Source: Desmodesmus armatus (taxonomy: Eukaryota; Chlorophyta; Chlorophyceae; Sphaeropleales; Scenedesmaceae). Taken from it: a DNA stretch of 64,000 nt. The stretch covers positions 310,001 through 374,000 of the forward strand of contig VIIQ02000091.1 in the NCBI GenBank assembly GCA_007449985.2, given 5' to 3'. This document shows, in pieces, positions 62,899 to 64,000 of this stretch. Positions within the stretch are counted from its first letter, which is position 1. Each line of letters opens with the position of its first letter. The translations under genes were made by a program, and so were the position numbers. The notes under the pieces are model-generated. The model searched no databases. It saw only the letters and a list, made by a program, of their open reading frames with translations, and was not told the DNA's origin.

Positions 62899-62912
62899 TG
62901 GCAGCGCAGTAC
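62899..62912 (+). promoter_or_regulatory. Candidate primer-binding site (minus-strand priming)
   Basis: TGGCAGCGCAGTAC begins one base after the LTR end, where tRNA-primed LTR elements place their PBS, and starts TGG complementary to a tRNA CCA end. The tRNA species is not identified. Confidence 0.55.
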
Positions 62913-62966
62913 AGGTCCTTCCTGGGCCTGCAATCACATTTTCCTGTTCTACTCCGTGCTATCAGC

Positions 62967-63764
62967 ATGCCCGGTCGCAAGGGCACCCGCTCCAACACGT
63001 CTGAGAAGCTGCTGTCCTCCTCCTCCTCGGATGACAGCAGCAGCAAGAGCAAGAGCAAGACCTCCAGCAGGTCGCCTTCCCCTGCCCGGCAGCTTGCCAG
63101 GGCAGGCACAAGTAAGCATACGACTCGCAACGGTTCAAAATCATCCAGCGATTCTGGTTCATCCAGCGACTCTGATTCGTCTGCTAAACCTACGACTTCC
63201 AGCAGCAGTTCTGATGGTGATGACACCAGCAGTGACTCCAGCTCCAAGCAGCAGACCAGCCCGTCTGCTCACAACCGTGCAGCAGAAGAGCTTTGTTGTG
63301 ACGATTTGGACGATGCAGACCTTGCTTTTCATCTGGATCGTATCAACCAGCTGCTGGACAGAAAACGCCCATATCCTCGTACTAACATGCGTGTTACCCG
63401 CACTGCCCGCCGCGCCCGCCCTGCTAAAGCCACCCGCCAGCTGCAGGACGCCTACGACAAGGCTCAGCAGCAGCTGGACGAGGCCAACGTGGCCCTGGCC
63501 TTGGTTGAGTCAGAGCGCGACGACTTGAAGAAACGCCTGGACGACTCTGATGAAGCTGCTGACCTACAGGCATCCTTCACCGATGAGCTGCTGGCCAAGG
63601 AGCAGGCGCTCCTGGCTGAGGTCGACGATTTGAAGAAGCAGCTGGCCACCCACCGTGGTAAGAACATCGTCACCGCTTTGGCAAAGCCTGGTACTTATTC
63701 AGGCATGCCTAAACTGGACAAGCTTGACATCCGCGGCTACACCTTTGTTACACTGGTAGCCTGA
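62967..63764 (+). CDS. Gag-like N-terminal ORF of the LTR retrotransposon
   Basis: 265 aa from ATG 62967, 70 bases past the LTR. A Ser/Asp/Lys-rich low-complexity region (about 1-110) is followed by a basic patch (RVTRTARRARPAKATR) and a coiled coil (about 155-230). Then comes TALAKPGTYSGMPKLDKL, which resembles the start of a Ty3-type capsid region. The frame ends abruptly at TGA in ...TFVTLVA. The capsid core, zinc knuckle and protease are missing, consistent with an internally deleted element. Earlier in-frame TTG at 62898 overlaps the PBS and is not a likely start. Confidence 0.7.
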   Translation: MPGRKGTRSNTSEKLLSSSSSDDSSSKSKSKTSSRSPSPARQLARAGTSKHTTRNGSKSSSDSGSSSDSDSSAKPTTSSSSSDGDDTSSDSSSKQQTSPSAHNRAAEELCCDDLDDADLAFHLDRINQLLDRKRPYPRTNMRVTRTARRARPAKATRQLQDAYDKAQQQLDEANVALALVESERDDLKKRLDDSDEAADLQASFTDELLAKEQALLAEVDDLKKQLATHRGKNIVTALAKPGTYSGMPKLDKLDIRGYTFVTLVA

Positions 63765-64000
63765 CCCTCTCAGCAGGGCACAGCATGGACCGATTGAAGG
63801 TACAGGCACACACAACATAACCGGTTATCAGCCTGATCCAATTAAGCTCGCCGCAGCAGAGCTTATCGACTATCCCCCTCCACCACTCACGGCTGAAGAA
63901 AAGCAGGCAAGCTGGCTCGATATCATCAAGCAGTCCTACAGCAAGGACTCACAGCTGGTGAAGCTGCAAAAGAAGCAACAACTCACCATGACTGACGGCT
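63763..64000 (+). pseudogene. Pol remnant: end of RT/RNase H linker leading to integrase, fused to gag
   Basis: Open from 63763 to the window end in the frame shifted from gag. It starts DPLSRAQHGPIEG, the (V)ADxLSR motif that closes the Ty3/gypsy RNase H region, and continues SWLDIIKQSYSKDSQLVKLQ and LTMTDG, like the spacer before the integrase zinc finger. VA in the gag frame followed by one extra base and DPLSR suggests the RT/RNase H body was deleted and the join is off by one. Continues beyond 64000. Confidence 0.6.

Overview
This window is nuclear DNA of a green alga (Chlorophyta), probably a chlorophycean-type genome. Almost every gene is split by many GT-AG introns, with GTGAG-type donors and TGCAG|G-type acceptors. 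Several proteins start with Ser/Arg/Ala-rich plastid-transit-like leaders. TGTAA poly(A)-type signals follow some genes, short TTTAGGG (plant/algal telomere-type) runs lie in non-coding DNA, and CAG/CTG microsatellites and retroelements are common. I cannot name the genus. All spliced models were built by hand from acceptor/donor dinucleotides and reading phase. The phases close exactly in the seven multi-exon models, but no transcript data were available.

Layout. 1-11.0 kb: no supportable gene; two diverged direct copies of a sequence of about 4.9 kb. 11.0-17.2 kb (+): PAP/fibrillin plastid lipid-associated protein with a long repetitive N-terminus (11 exons). 17.2-20.5 kb: non-coding with small tandem repeats. 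20.5-25.5 kb (-): NADP-type glutamate dehydrogenase (13 exons). 25.5-27.6 kb: non-coding. 27.6-33.7 kb (-): pyridoxal kinase (8 exons), head-to-head with 34.2-39.1 kb (+): carbamoyl-phosphate synthase small subunit (10 exons). 40.3-43.8 kb (-): THOC5, head-to-head with 44.2-50.3 kb (+): VPS51 (14 exons). 52.0-54.0 kb (-): F-box-like/leucine-rich-repeat protein. 54.0-59.1 kb: repeat island with a DIRS-type reverse transcriptase/RNase H ORF. 59.8-62.4 kb (-): the 3' three exons of an unrecognised Cys-containing protein. 62.5-64.0 kb (+): 5' LTR, primer-binding-site candidate, gag ORF and a fused pol remnant of an LTR retrotransposon running off the window.

The genes are ordinary eukaryotic housekeeping functions: ammonium assimilation (GDH), arginine/pyrimidine supply from glutamine (CarA), vitamin B6 salvage, plastid lipid bodies, mRNA export (THOC5) and endosome-to-Golgi tethering (VPS51). 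No gene cluster or new pathway is evident.

The unusual content is in the non-coding DNA. Four genes carry partial tandem copies of one of their own exons inside the neighbouring intron. The GDH gene has a near-perfect 49-bp hairpin and a SINE-like insertion with a perfect 12-bp target duplication in one intron. Two foldback (MITE-like) elements sit in pyridoxal-kinase introns. A short sequence recurs five times in the window. Introns and flanks of + genes are GT-rich while those of - genes are CA-rich, so base skew appears to mark transcription direction, including across the unannotated first 11 kb.
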